Assembly (NCBI RefSeq): GCF_004116265.1
Contig: NZ_QOUX01000039.1
Coordinates: 1 to 64,000 of the forward strand
Source: Anaerobacillus alkaliphilus
GTDB taxonomy: Bacteria > Bacillota > Bacilli > Bacillales > Anaerobacillaceae
DNA length: 64,000 nucleotides
Direction: 5' to 3'
The position numbers were made by a program, and so were the translations under genes. Below are positions 53,642-62,732 of the stretch, one piece after another (the first letter of the stretch is position 1; the number at the start of each line of letters is the position of its first letter). The notes below the pieces were generated by a model, which was not told the DNA's origin, made no database searches, and saw only the letters and a list, made by a program, of their open reading frames with translations.

Positions 53642-53677
53642 TTTTTAAAAAAGCTTATACGACAAGGGGGATGACCT

Positions 53678-54523
53678 ATGCAAACACTAGAAAAGCTAAG
53701 CGAGAGATTTTGGTTTCAAACACCGGTATCAGAAACGGATCGTCCTATCTTGGGTGCTGTCATTGGAGATAATCGTACGTTAATGATCGACTCTGGAAAT
53801 TCTAAAGCTCATGCAAAATTATTTTTAGAGGAGCTTAAAGAACGAAATATAAAAGCTCCTGATTTAGTAGCAATCACCCATTGGCATTGGGATCATATCT
53901 TTGGGCTAGCTGCTTTAAATATGGTGTCACTCTCTTCTGAACTAACCAAAAAAGAGATGCAGAAACTACTTCCTTTTGCCTGGACGGATGACGAACTAGC
54001 AGAGCGGGTAAAAACAGGTGTAGAGATTGAGTTTTGCGCAAATGCGATAAAAGAAGAGTATGGGAGTGAGCGAAACATAACGGTACGCTTACCGGAATTG
54101 ACGTTCAGAGACAGAATTGAGATTGATTTAGGTGGAGTTACTTGCGTGCTTCAACATGTAGGTGGAGACCATGCACCTGACTCTATTGTTGTATATGTAA
54201 AAGAAGAAAAGATTTTATTTTTGGGTGACTCGATATATCCAGATATATACTCTAGTAAGCGGAACTATACAATTGAGCGTACAAGACAATTATTAGACAT
54301 GCTCGAAGAATTTGATGCAACAACGTATATCCTATCGCATTGGAAACCGATAACAAAGGCTAAGTACGAAGAGGAAACAACTTTTTTAAGAACTATTGCA
54401 GATCTAACAGAGAAATATCAAGGCGACTTAGATAGAATACAGACAGCATATCGAAACAAGATAATCAGAGAGTTAACGGAAGATGAGATTGAAACAATAG
54501 AGTATTTTGTTAATGGATTTTAA
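53678..54523 (+). CDS. Metallo-beta-lactamase-fold hydrolase
   Basis: 281 residues. The zinc motif is THWHWDH (HxHxDH) at about 67-73, with further ligands in HVGGDHAPDS and LGDSIYPD and a late SHWKP histidine. The fold covers glyoxalase II, lactonases and many others; the reaction is not decidable. A good aaggggga precedes the ATG. Confidence 0.85.
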   Translation: MQTLEKLSERFWFQTPVSETDRPILGAVIGDNRTLMIDSGNSKAHAKLFLEELKERNIKAPDLVAITHWHWDHIFGLAALNMVSLSSELTKKEMQKLLPFAWTDDELAERVKTGVEIEFCANAIKEEYGSERNITVRLPELTFRDRIEIDLGGVTCVLQHVGGDHAPDSIVVYVKEEKILFLGDSIYPDIYSSKRNYTIERTRQLLDMLEEFDATTYILSHWKPITKAKYEEETTFLRTIADLTEKYQGDLDRIQTAYRNKIIRELTEDEIETIEYFVNGF

Positions 54524-54530
54524 AAGTAAT

Positions 54531-54562
54531 AAACGAAGTGGAGTGATACCCCACTTCGTTTT
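54531..54562. terminator. Bidirectional terminator
   Basis: aaacgaagtgg (54531-54541) pairs with ccacttcgttt (from 54551), with T-runs on both strands. Confidence 0.85.
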
Positions 54563-55820
54563 ATGATTTTCCCAAAGGCGACAGCGCCTTTGTTTGATCA
54601 ATATGAATAAATGCATCATATCGATCAGACAACCGAGTAGGAACATAATTTCCGTGGTGTTCGAACTGCGGATGATAGACAACACCAATGGCGCGGTGAC
54701 CAATTATATCTTGAAAGTATTGCTTATTTTCGTCATTGAACATGATAAATTTATTCGTTGCCCCTGCCTTGTGAACGACGCTTTCCCAACTGCCTGAGGC
54801 CCCCTTTGGTACTGGCATCACTTTTGCTGGATCGCCCCATCTCTCAGCAGCAATTACAGTACCCTCATATGAGCCAAATCCAACAGCGTAAACATTCTCT
54901 TCGCCATACTGCTCACGGGTGAGCTGCCCGACGTTCACCATGCCTTCACTAGCCATATCTGTTGCACGAGCATCACCGATATGTGTATTATGCTCCCAAA
55001 CAATCCCTTTGGCATTTGCACCATAGTAACTCCCAATGTAATGAAGTGCCTCTGCCATATGACGATCCCTTATATTCCAAGATTCACTATCGTTTGTCAC
55101 CATTGTATGATAGTAATGTTCTGCATTGCTTGCTGCAATGGCGTTAATCTTTAGGCTAAGCGCAGCTTCAGGGTCCTCTTCGTACATTTTACGGTTTTGC
55201 TGTATCGTTTGGAGAAGTTCCATCACCTCACTCATACAATCCTCGCCGTAAAAGGCTGCTGAAATTCCATATTGTTCCGCTTTCCGCTGGAATGGTTCAA
55301 AGCATTCAATTGCATTTAATGCTTTTTCAATCTCAGGAGAGTTAATTTTTTTAAAATAATCAACAATTGCTTCCATTGACTCCCATAAACTGTAGACGTC
55401 AATCCCATAAAAACCAACTTTGTGTCCTTCAAGTTGTTCATTATAAGATCGTAACCACTCAATCAAATCGATCATCTCACGATTAGCCCACATCCAACTA
55501 GGCCATCTGTTAAATGATTTTTTTAAGACATCTTCGGCGCTTGTATAGTCAGAAGTCATTCCTTTTATGTAACGATTTACTTCGTAGCATGCTGGCCAAT
55601 CTCCTTCAACAGCGATAAAGGAAAAGCCGTGTTCTTTAATGAGTTTTTTGGATATTTCTGCTCGGACAGTATAGAACTCACTTGTTCCATGACTTGCCTC
55701 ACCAAGTAAGACATACTTAGCATTACTAGCTTTGTTAATCAAAGGCTTTAAGTCTTGAGTTTCTTTAAAAGGAACGCTATGTTTTGCTATCTGATCGATC
55801 AATTGATCAGTTTTAATCAT
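54561..55820 (-). CDS. Erythromycin-esterase family protein
   Basis: 419 residues. LLGEASHGTSEFYTVRAEI near residues 40-55, FIAVEGDWPACYEVNRYI, HNTHIGDARATDM and ERWGDPAKVMPVP mark the EreA/EreB superfamily. Most chromosomal Bacillus members do not open macrolides, so resistance should not be assumed from homology. The ATG of MIKTDQL with gaggtgatgat upstream is preferred to earlier in-frame starts. Confidence 0.87.
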   Translation of the reverse strand: MIKTDQLIDQIAKHSVPFKETQDLKPLINKASNAKYVLLGEASHGTSEFYTVRAEISKKLIKEHGFSFIAVEGDWPACYEVNRYIKGMTSDYTSAEDVLKKSFNRWPSWMWANREMIDLIEWLRSYNEQLEGHKVGFYGIDVYSLWESMEAIVDYFKKINSPEIEKALNAIECFEPFQRKAEQYGISAAFYGEDCMSEVMELLQTIQQNRKMYEEDPEAALSLKINAIAASNAEHYYHTMVTNDSESWNIRDRHMAEALHYIGSYYGANAKGIVWEHNTHIGDARATDMASEGMVNVGQLTREQYGEENVYAVGFGSYEGTVIAAERWGDPAKVMPVPKGASGSWESVVHKAGATNKFIMFNDENKQYFQDIIGHRAIGVVYHPQFEHHGNYVPTRLSDRYDAFIHIDQTKALSPLGKS

Positions 55821-55961
55821 GATCATCACCTCGTTGTTAGTATGATCGGAAAAAATAAAAACTCATCACATTTTTTGGTGAAGATAGGAAGGGATAATTG
55901 AGTTTGATTTTCGAGAAAATATAACCGTAACAAAAATCCTCTAAAAATAGGTGGGATCCTG

Positions 55962-56078
55962 ATGACACAGTCAAAGTCGCAAGAAGACAGACAATTTCGT
56001 GCTCGTAAAGAAGCACAAAACCCACATGGGAAAATACGATCGTTAAAGGAAATTGCAAAAGATACTAAAAAAGAGTAG
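55962..56078 (+). CDS. Small charged protein (38 aa)
   Basis: ATG after aggtgggatcc, reading MTQSKSQEDRQFRARKEAQN and ending KEIAKDTKKE. Strongly charged, hydrophilic, Lys/Arg/Glu/Gln-rich, without hydrophobic core, much like small spore or desiccation peptides of Bacillus; no family is assigned. A strong terminator follows at once, supporting a real gene. Confidence 0.6.
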   Translation: MTQSKSQEDRQFRARKEAQNPHGKIRSLKEIAKDTKKE

Positions 56079-56083
56079 AGAAT

Positions 56084-56111
56084 GAAAAGCCATCATGTAG
56101 GATGGCTTTTC
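56084..56111 (+). terminator. Terminator of the 38-aa gene
   Basis: gaaaagccatc (56084-56094) pairs exactly with gatggcttttc (56101-56111). Confidence 0.85.
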
Positions 56112-56193
56112 TCCATTAATTGGCTCGTTATAATAGCTAAAAACATGCTATATTTGTGGTAAGGATTTTATTCAAAGGGGAAAAAACAAAGCG

Positions 56194-59100
56194 ATGACAT
56201 TCAAAATAGCAAATATAGAGGAAATAGTTTCTTTAAGTAAAGACATGAAGTACGATCAAGCATTGAATAGAATCGTGCAAATAGTCAAAGGGGTAAGAAC
56301 CCATAACGAACTTAAAGCACTAACACAAGCGATTAAGGAAGACGAATTACTACCACTTCTTCGTGTTTTGGATGCTAGCTTAATGAGTCGATATAGTAGT
56401 TTACTAGTGAAATTGGTGAACCGTCAGAGGAAAAGCTCTTTTACGCAAATCCTTCAATGTCACGAATTAATCTATGCTGGCAAATATCTTGAAGCAGAGA
56501 AACAGTTAAAAGAGATGATCTCTAATCAGTCTATAGAAACTAAAGTGTTAGAACGTGCTTATTGGGCACTTGCTCATGGATTAATAGAAATGAAACGATT
56601 TGGCGAGGCCAATTACTACTTATTAGAACTTGAAAAAAATGCTACTGAACCTCTATACGATCGATGGGGTTTTTATTACTATCAAAAAGGAGATTGGGAA
56701 ACGGCGAGGGATTATTTTTTAGAGGGAATAGAGCATGACCCAAAGCCGCAGTTCTGCTTTAGTTTATTGCAAGCACTTTACCTAGCTGAAGGGAAGCAAG
56801 GTGAGGCTTTGTCATTAATTGAAAAAGGAATTGCCCATGTACCGTACTATTTACCGCTACGTCTTGAGAAGGCCAAACGTTTAAAGGAGTTAGGGGAATG
56901 GGAAGAGTTTCTCCAGGCTCTCAGCGATCTTGAGGAAATTACTCCGTATCATGATTATCAGAATTACTTTCAATATTCGCGGGCGCAAATTTATTATGAT
57001 ACTGCTAAATATCAAGAATTTGAAGCGGTTATAACAAAACGGCCAAAGTTATTTAAAGAAGGCCCATATCAAGTAAGAGAAACCTATGATAAAGAGAAAA
57101 TTAAACTTCAACGGACAAATGTAGTTGTTCAAAAATATAACTATTGTGTTCCCGCTACACTTTCGATGATTTTAGATCGATACGAGTTAAATAAGAGTCA
57201 GGAAGAGATTGCACAATCAATTTTTCAAATTAATGGGTCACGTTTAACGGTTGCTGTTGATTACTTAACAAAGCTAGAAATGAGTTGCCAGTTCTTTTTT
57301 GGCACGGTGGAAAATTACCAGAGACTCATAGACCTTGGTGTGTCGATTATCGTTTGTTTAGATTATCCGAATTCTTCGCACGTACAATTGGTTAAGGGGT
57401 TTGACGATAATTTGAACGCATTTTACTTCCAAGATCCGAATTTTCTTGAGCCGTTTTTTGTGACATATGTTGATTTCGAAAAGCATTATGGTAATAATCA
57501 ATGTTTATCAATTGCGGTCATTCCCAATGGAGAAAAACAAAAGCTTTCTCTCCTAAATGAGGCAGAACATCAGCTAGTTGGGAACATGTATGAATTTTCC
57601 GATCGGATGGAAAAGAATGATCCAATAGCTGTAAAAGATTTTGAGAAGTTTATTAGCTTAGAAAATTCATTATATGCGCTGGGATATGTGGTGAAATTCT
57701 TTGGAAAAAATGATAGTGACGAAAAACTTCTAACTGACACTTGCAAAAAAATCCTTGAACTTCAGCCTGATTCAGACTACTTCAAGCTCATTATTGCTTA
57801 TGCCTTCGCACGTGCAAATAAATATAAAGAAGCAAAAGCCATTTTGACGACTGTGAAAAATAAGAACGTTCATTTGTACCATTTTTTACTTGGAAGAATG
57901 GCGTACGATTTAGATGATTACATTGAAGCTAGTAGTCATTTTTACGAGGCGTTAAAGGTGGAAAGTGACCATTATGATACGTGGTCATACTTAGCTCTAT
58001 GTTCATACTACGAGAATGATCAGCAAAAAGCGTTAGAGTACTCGGAAATTTCCCTTGATATTAATCGCAGTGATATCTGGAACCGAATGAACCACGGGTT
58101 TATGTTATTTAACGAAGAGAGATATACAGAAGCTAGATCGCTTTATAGTGAACTAGTAAAAGAGTATAAACATCATAGTCATGCATGGTACGAGCGAGCT
58201 CGTTGTGATCAAAATATGGGGCGCTTTCATCAAGCATTACGGGGGTTCCATGTTGCGAAGCGCTTAGACCCACACATGTCTTACCCATATACTGAAATAG
58301 CTAGTATTTACGCCGATCATTTCGATGATAGTGAGCTTGCAATGATAGAGCTTCAGGAGGGTTTTGCTAACTGCAGTCCGACAGACTATGCGTTGCTAAT
58401 GACACTCGGGGATCTTTATGTTGCTCAAGAAATGTACAGTCAGGCAAGAGCTTGTTATGAAAAAGTAATTGAGCATCATGTGGACGAAAGCTCGCCGATC
58501 TTATCCTATGTCAAGGTTGTTTATGAGCTGGATGGAAGAGAAGTAGCGCTAGCTTTTTTGAAAGAGGAAACGAAGCGATTTCAGTTAGATGCCTCATTTA
58601 TGCTCGATGCAGGCGAATGGCTATATCAACAGGCCTCAGGTGTAGAGGATGAACTGCAGGCTTTGGAGTGGTTAGAGTCTGGGCTTTCAATTGGGCCAAA
58701 CAACTTAGAGTACAGCTGGAATCTCTATGTAAATCTAGTGGAGAACACTCCATACAATGAAAGAGCGCGTTTGTTTTTACAGGGTCAGTTGGCTAGTGAC
58801 TATCCAGATGATGTAAATTTGATGTGTTATATTGGCTGTCTATATGAGACGGCTGACAAGCTTGATGTAGCTGAGGAATGGTTTAGCAAAGCGATGGAAA
58901 ACGAAGAGGCAAATACATTTCCCTATTATCGACTAGGAGAGATGTATTATCATCAAGAAGACTATCAGAAAGCAGAGCCTTTCTATCAGAAGTGCTTAGA
59001 GTTAGATGAGGATTTTACAGTGGCGTATTTTCGCTTATCTTATATTGAAAAATTAAACGAGCGCCCTGAAAATGAATTTGATTACCTATTTATAGTTTTG

Positions 59101-60360
59101 AAAAAAGCTCCAGATGATTTAGTCTTGGACTATTTCTTTCAGCTGACTGAGCAAGTAGGGAAATTAGATGTCGTTGAGAGTTATTTAGAAGGCATTCAAG
59201 GTGAGGTGGCGGAGATTTGGCGCTTACAGACATTAGCGTTTATTGCTGGGTTACGAGGAGACGGAGCCCGTGAGGCTTTGTTACTTGAAACGGCATTAGC
59301 GATTGAGCCAGAGAGTGAACCGATTTTGAGCCATTATGCTTCCGTTTGTCATAAGCTACAGCTGTATGATGAAGCTGTAGATTTAACTTTGAAGTTGCTT
59401 TCAACTGATAGTCAAAATGAGAATTTACACGGTATACTGGTTGGTTCGTTAGTTGAAAAACAGCGTTTGGAATTGCTCGCGGAATTACTTATGGAAATAG
59501 AACTTTCTGATCCAGACAAAAGTGCTGTTTTTATGCATGCAGGAAATGCTGTTGTTCAGCAAATGATTGAATTAAAGCAAGAGTTAACGGGTGTTCAGCT
59601 CGAAGATTTTGATAGAATTATCATAGATTTATACAAACGATCTTACGAGTTGAATCCGGACAACGGCACCGGTGTTCATTGGCTTTGTGAGTATTACGTT
59701 CATCATGGGGCTGGACGAGAGATGGCGAAGAAAGAACTGTTGAATTATCTGCAAGATGGTTGGAATTTTGATTTGGCATTTTTCTTTGGTTATTTTACGC
59801 TCGAATATTGGGACCCATCGAACAGAGATCAATACGAACAAGCAGTAGAATTATTGGTTCGTTGTCTTGAAGAAGGTCGAGAGCTTGGGGCAATTCATAA
59901 CAATCTTGGACAGCTACTCTTAAATCTCGCTCGAGTGGAGGAAGCTTTAGTTCATGTTGATCAAGCCATTGCAATTGAACCGGATCTATGTAATCCCTAT
60001 TATGTGAAAAGTCGTATTTTTGAACATATAGGTGATTACGAACAAATGGAAGAGTGGGCAAGGCAGACATTACAGGTGGATGCAGACTATCTTCAAGCAT
60101 ATACGCAGCTGAGTATCGCGGTTCACCTTCAGGGCAGAACAGAGGAAGCAATTGAGTATACGCAACAATTGCTTGAGCGTGATCCATCGAACTTAAACGC
60201 TCATTACAATATGGCGTGCTTCTTGTCAGTTATTGGTCAAGTAAAGGAAGCATCTGAACATTTGCAGTTTGTTACAACAAGTGAAGATGACGATCGTCAT
60301 TATTATTTAGAATTGGCTGAAAGTGATCCTGACTTGGATAATTTAAAGAAAATGAGCTAG
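56194..60360 (+). CDS. Giant TPR protein with embedded C39-like cysteine peptidase
   Basis: 1388 residues, no signal peptide or membrane helix. Residues 1-300 hold degenerate tetratricopeptide repeats. About 305-440 is a C39/papain-like domain: VVQKYNYCVPATLSMILDRY with Cys318 and a possible oxyanion Gln313, SSHVQLVKGFD with His396, and FQDPNF with Asp414, a complete triad. From 460 to the end at least fifteen TPR units follow (for example AWYERARCDQNMGRFHQALR, YYRLGEMYYHQEDYQKAEPF, LNAHYNMACFLSVIGQVKEA). A peptidase between protein-binding arrays suggests a targeted cytoplasmic protease or deamidase-like enzyme. Single gene. Confidence 0.88.
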   Translation: MTFKIANIEEIVSLSKDMKYDQALNRIVQIVKGVRTHNELKALTQAIKEDELLPLLRVLDASLMSRYSSLLVKLVNRQRKSSFTQILQCHELIYAGKYLEAEKQLKEMISNQSIETKVLERAYWALAHGLIEMKRFGEANYYLLELEKNATEPLYDRWGFYYYQKGDWETARDYFLEGIEHDPKPQFCFSLLQALYLAEGKQGEALSLIEKGIAHVPYYLPLRLEKAKRLKELGEWEEFLQALSDLEEITPYHDYQNYFQYSRAQIYYDTAKYQEFEAVITKRPKLFKEGPYQVRETYDKEKIKLQRTNVVVQKYNYCVPATLSMILDRYELNKSQEEIAQSIFQINGSRLTVAVDYLTKLEMSCQFFFGTVENYQRLIDLGVSIIVCLDYPNSSHVQLVKGFDDNLNAFYFQDPNFLEPFFVTYVDFEKHYGNNQCLSIAVIPNGEKQKLSLLNEAEHQLVGNMYEFSDRMEKNDPIAVKDFEKFISLENSLYALGYVVKFFGKNDSDEKLLTDTCKKILELQPDSDYFKLIIAYAFARANKYKEAKAILTTVKNKNVHLYHFLLGRMAYDLDDYIEASSHFYEALKVESDHYDTWSYLALCSYYENDQQKALEYSEISLDINRSDIWNRMNHGFMLFNEERYTEARSLYSELVKEYKHHSHAWYERARCDQNMGRFHQALRGFHVAKRLDPHMSYPYTEIASIYADHFDDSELAMIELQEGFANCSPTDYALLMTLGDLYVAQEMYSQARACYEKVIEHHVDESSPILSYVKVVYELDGREVALAFLKEETKRFQLDASFMLDAGEWLYQQASGVEDELQALEWLESGLSIGPNNLEYSWNLYVNLVENTPYNERARLFLQGQLASDYPDDVNLMCYIGCLYETADKLDVAEEWFSKAMENEEANTFPYYRLGEMYYHQEDYQKAEPFYQKCLELDEDFTVAYFRLSYIEKLNERPENEFDYLFIVLKKAPDDLVLDYFFQLTEQVGKLDVVESYLEGIQGEVAEIWRLQTLAFIAGLRGDGAREALLLETALAIEPESEPILSHYASVCHKLQLYDEAVDLTLKLLSTDSQNENLHGILVGSLVEKQRLELLAELLMEIELSDPDKSAVFMHAGNAVVQQMIELKQELTGVQLEDFDRIIIDLYKRSYELNPDNGTGVHWLCEYYVHHGAGREMAKKELLNYLQDGWNFDLAFFFGYFTLEYWDPSNRDQYEQAVELLVRCLEEGRELGAIHNNLGQLLLNLARVEEALVHVDQAIAIEPDLCNPYYVKSRIFEHIGDYEQMEEWARQTLQVDADYLQAYTQLSIAVHLQGRTEEAIEYTQQLLERDPSNLNAHYNMACFLSVIGQVKEASEHLQFVTTSEDDDRHYYLELAESDPDLDNLKKMS

Positions 60361-60388
60361 GACCCCTTACATGGGGTTCTTTCTTTTT
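60359..60388 (+). terminator. Terminator of the TPR-C39 gene
   Basis: aggacccc (starting at the stop codon) pairs with ggggttct (60373-60380), then T-rich sequence. Confidence 0.75.
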
Positions 60389-60454
60389 GACATACATAAA
60401 TTACCCTTACTTGCCACAAGCTAAAAAAATCTTGTGTGAGTAGGAGGATTTGTT

Positions 60455-61855
60455 ATGGAGGCAAGTTGGTTATCCATTATTCCTTTTTTAGTTGTTATCC
60501 CAATTGCTATCTATACAAAAGAGGTTTTACCGGGATTAATTGCTGGATTGCTGGTAGGCTGCTATATACTTTCACCATCGTTCATTGGTGGTATGCAGAC
60601 GTTTCTTTTGTATGTTGTACAAGCACTTATTGATGAAAATAATATCAAAATTGTTGTGTTTCTTTATTCATTTGCAGGTTTAGTTGGCATGATTAAAGAA
60701 ACAGGAGGAATCAAAGGCTTTGTTGAGAAAGCTGCTGAGAAAATTACTACGAAGAAACAGGCATTAACGATTACATACGTTTCGACAATCGGGACATTTA
60801 TCGCACCGACCTTTCGCTTCGTAACAATCACGCCGATTATGAAAGCTTTATTGAAAAAAGTACCGATGTCGACGAAGGAATTAGGCTTTGTCATTGAGTC
60901 AACAGCAACACCGCTCATTGTGTTAATTCCTGTCGCTACCGCCTTTGTTGGTTACATGGTATCGGTTATTCAAATCTCCGTTGAAAATGTTGGCGGGCAG
61001 TTTGAACCATACTCTTTATTTATTCAGAGTATCCCGTTTAACTTTTTCGCAATTACAATTATCTTAGTAGGGATTTACTTAAGCTTCTTTCACAAATCAC
61101 ACACTGATGCACCGACCCAAATTGAGGGAGATCCTGAAGAGGACTGGCATGAGTGTCATCCAGCAGTTTCAAAGGAACTTCCGACGAAACCATGGAATTT
61201 AATCGTACCAATCATTCTTGTCATTGGGTTAACGTTATTTTTGACATGGTGGGACGGCGCAGTGAAAGGATTCACTTTTTTTGAAGCGTTTATTAATGCC
61301 AATGTCCTGCAAGCGATGGTTGTGGCATTACTAATAACTGTGTTTTTCACACTGGCATTTTATCTTTTTCAAAAATTTACGTTATCAGGGCTAATAAATA
61401 GTTTTATTTCTGGTGGAAATGATTTAATGTCAGTCATCGTGCTACTCTCAGTGGTTTGGGGTCTGTCATCCGTAACGGATGATTTAGGGTTTACCGGGTT
61501 TGTGACTGCACACACCAATTGGATCCCAACAAACTTTATTACACCGTTAATGTTTGCTTTTGGCGCGCTCATTTCGTATTTTATCGGCTCGGCATGGGGA
61601 ACCTGGGGGATTTTAATGCCACTGGGGATCTCGCTTTCAATTGCTGGTGATGTATCGTTGCCACTCATTATTGGTGCAGTTTTTGCCAGCGGTTCTTTTG
61701 GCGCATTTGCATCACCTTTAAGTGATGATACAAATACGATCGCGAAGATTTTAGGATTATCAGTCATGGATTATGCCCGATTTAAGTTAAAGCCAGCACT
61801 GATAGCAGCTGGAATTACCGTAATTTTGTATACAGGTGTATCGTTCTTAATGTAA
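60455..61855 (+). CDS. nhaC: Na+/H+ antiporter, NhaC family
   Basis: 466 residues with eleven or more membrane segments. FAGLVGMIKETGGIKGFVEKAAEKI, YVSTIGTFIAPTFRFVTITPIMK, IESTATPLIVLIPVATAFVGYMV and GAFASPLSDDTNTIAKILG are typical of the NhaC/YheL superfamily (PF03553). It would expel sodium in exchange for protons, which matters for alkaliphiles, though some members exchange malate or amino acids. taggagg precedes the ATG. Confidence 0.87.
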   Translation: MEASWLSIIPFLVVIPIAIYTKEVLPGLIAGLLVGCYILSPSFIGGMQTFLLYVVQALIDENNIKIVVFLYSFAGLVGMIKETGGIKGFVEKAAEKITTKKQALTITYVSTIGTFIAPTFRFVTITPIMKALLKKVPMSTKELGFVIESTATPLIVLIPVATAFVGYMVSVIQISVENVGGQFEPYSLFIQSIPFNFFAITIILVGIYLSFFHKSHTDAPTQIEGDPEEDWHECHPAVSKELPTKPWNLIVPIILVIGLTLFLTWWDGAVKGFTFFEAFINANVLQAMVVALLITVFFTLAFYLFQKFTLSGLINSFISGGNDLMSVIVLLSVVWGLSSVTDDLGFTGFVTAHTNWIPTNFITPLMFAFGALISYFIGSAWGTWGILMPLGISLSIAGDVSLPLIIGAVFASGSFGAFASPLSDDTNTIAKILGLSVMDYARFKLKPALIAAGITVILYTGVSFLM

Positions 61856-61882
61856 AATCGGCCGATTGGGCCGATTTTTTTG
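61854..61882 (+). terminator. Terminator of nhaC
   Basis: aaaatcggcc (61854-61863) pairs exactly with ggccgatttt (61869-61878), then Ts. Confidence 0.9.
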
Positions 61883-61936
61883 TTATGGTACGGATTTTTC
61901 GAAAAGGGGAGGGGACAAATAGTAGTATAATTTTTA

Positions 61937-62032
61937 TTTACGGTCCAAACTAGGTAGTTTATGGTCCAAAATTGAAATTTACGATCCAAACTAGATGATT
62001 TATGATCCAAAATTGAAATTTACAGTCCAAAC
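61937..62032. repeat. Array of five tttaYRRtccaaaM repeats, alternating 21/20-bp spacing
   Basis: Units start at 61937, 61958, 61978, 61999 and 62019, so the pattern is a 41-bp double unit (tttacggtccaaac..., tttatggtccaaaa...) repeated twice plus one half. Two-turn spacing would put every copy on the same face of the helix. It lies 65 bases upstream of the hut promoter. Confidence 0.8.
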
Positions 62033-62096
62033 CTCCACGTTCAGCTAAAATACCCTATTTTTCCCAAGTCAACACAATAAATAGTTAGAATATTCA

Positions 62097-62125
62097 TTGA
62101 CTTCACATTACGAAGCGCTTACAAT
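62097..62125 (+). promoter_or_regulatory. hut promoter with overlapping cre-like site
   Basis: TTGACT (62097-62102), exactly 17 bases, then TACAAT (62120-62125). cgaagcgcttac (62111-62122), with the palindromic core aagcgctt, resembles a catabolite-responsive element and overlaps the -10, where CcpA binding would repress, as known for the B. subtilis hut operon. Confidence 0.8.
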
Positions 62126-62171
62126 TATAGTAGACTTTTAGATACTTTAGACGATGAGAGAGTTGTTACGT

Positions 62172-62621
62172 ATGACAACATTTAGTAAAGATCGCCAGAT
62201 TGGGCGATTAGCAATCATGCTTTTACTTAGTGAGCACGACCAGGCTGAGCAGCAAAAAATGATTAGTGATTTAGGCTGGCTGGGCTGTACGGGTAAAGTT
62301 GGTTCAATGGATACCAACAAAGTTGTTGCCGCAATTGAAACCGCAGCAAAGAAAAACGGTGTCATCAAGAGCGATGTCTATCGCGAGTCTCATGCTTTGT
62401 ACCATGCCATCATGGAAGCACTTAGTGGTGTCACGAGAGGGCAGGTGCAAATCGGCTCTGTACTAAGAACCGTAGGCTTAAGTTTTTCCATTCTTCGTGG
62501 CAATCCTTATGAGAGTGAGGCGGAAGGAGACTGGCTTGCTGTCTGTCTTTATGGAACAATTGGTGCTCCGGTTAAAGGGTCCGAACATGAAACAATAGGT
62601 TTAGGTATCAACCATATATAA
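62172..62621 (+). CDS. hutP: hut operon antiterminator HutP
   Basis: 149 residues, the size of B. subtilis HutP (148). HutP binds L-histidine and Mg2+ and then the leader RNA, preventing formation of the terminator before hutH. Conserved blocks: [55 protein letters not shown] with the metal-binding histidines, and [25 protein letters not shown]. The start is set by homology at 62172; an ATG six codons upstream exists. Confidence 0.95.
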   Translation: MTTFSKDRQIGRLAIMLLLSEHDQAEQQKMISDLGWLGCTGKVGSMDTNKVVAAIETAAKKNGVIKSDVYRESHALYHAIMEALSGVTRGQVQIGSVLRTVGLSFSILRGNPYESEAEGDWLAVCLYGTIGAPVKGSEHETIGLGINHI

Positions 62622-62627
62622 TGCCCA

Positions 62628-62694
62628 TAGTAAATTAGTTATTTAGGGGGCTATATCAGTGAAATCACCCGATTTCCTTGATATAGCCCCTTTT
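62628..62694 (+). promoter_or_regulatory. HutP-controlled terminator in the hutP-hutH gap
   Basis: Three TAG triplets (62628-62630, 62636-62638, 62644-62646) spaced by five bases precede a stem ggggctatatca (62647-62658) / tgatatagcccc (62679-62690) with an inner gaaatc/gatttc pair and a T-run. Another TAG is at 62707. HutP is known to bind XAG repeats; the B. subtilis spacing is four, here five. Confidence 0.85.
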
Positions 62695-62732
62695 CTATTG
62701 TCACTTTAGTTTGATAAAGGAGAGAAGTGGAT

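Larger units (their letters stand above)
61856..62171. other. nhaC-hutP intergenic region
   Basis: 316 bases with the nhaC terminator, five short repeats (61937-62032), the hut promoter and cre-like site (62097-62125), and the hutP leader. No coding region. Confidence 0.7.

Noticed and set aside
54561-55820. Macrolide resistance from the erythromycin-esterase family gene
   Set aside because: Chromosomal Bacillus members of this family often have other substrates, and there is no mobile or resistance context here.
61771-62010. A 79-codon minus-strand frame across the repeat array before hutP
   Set aside because: It is formed by the repeats and the tail of nhaC, and its start lies inside the hairpin region with no ribosome binding site.
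61937-62032. Possible CRISPR array
   Set aside because: Repeat units are only about 14 bases and spacers about 6-7 bases, similar to each other; no cas genes are present.
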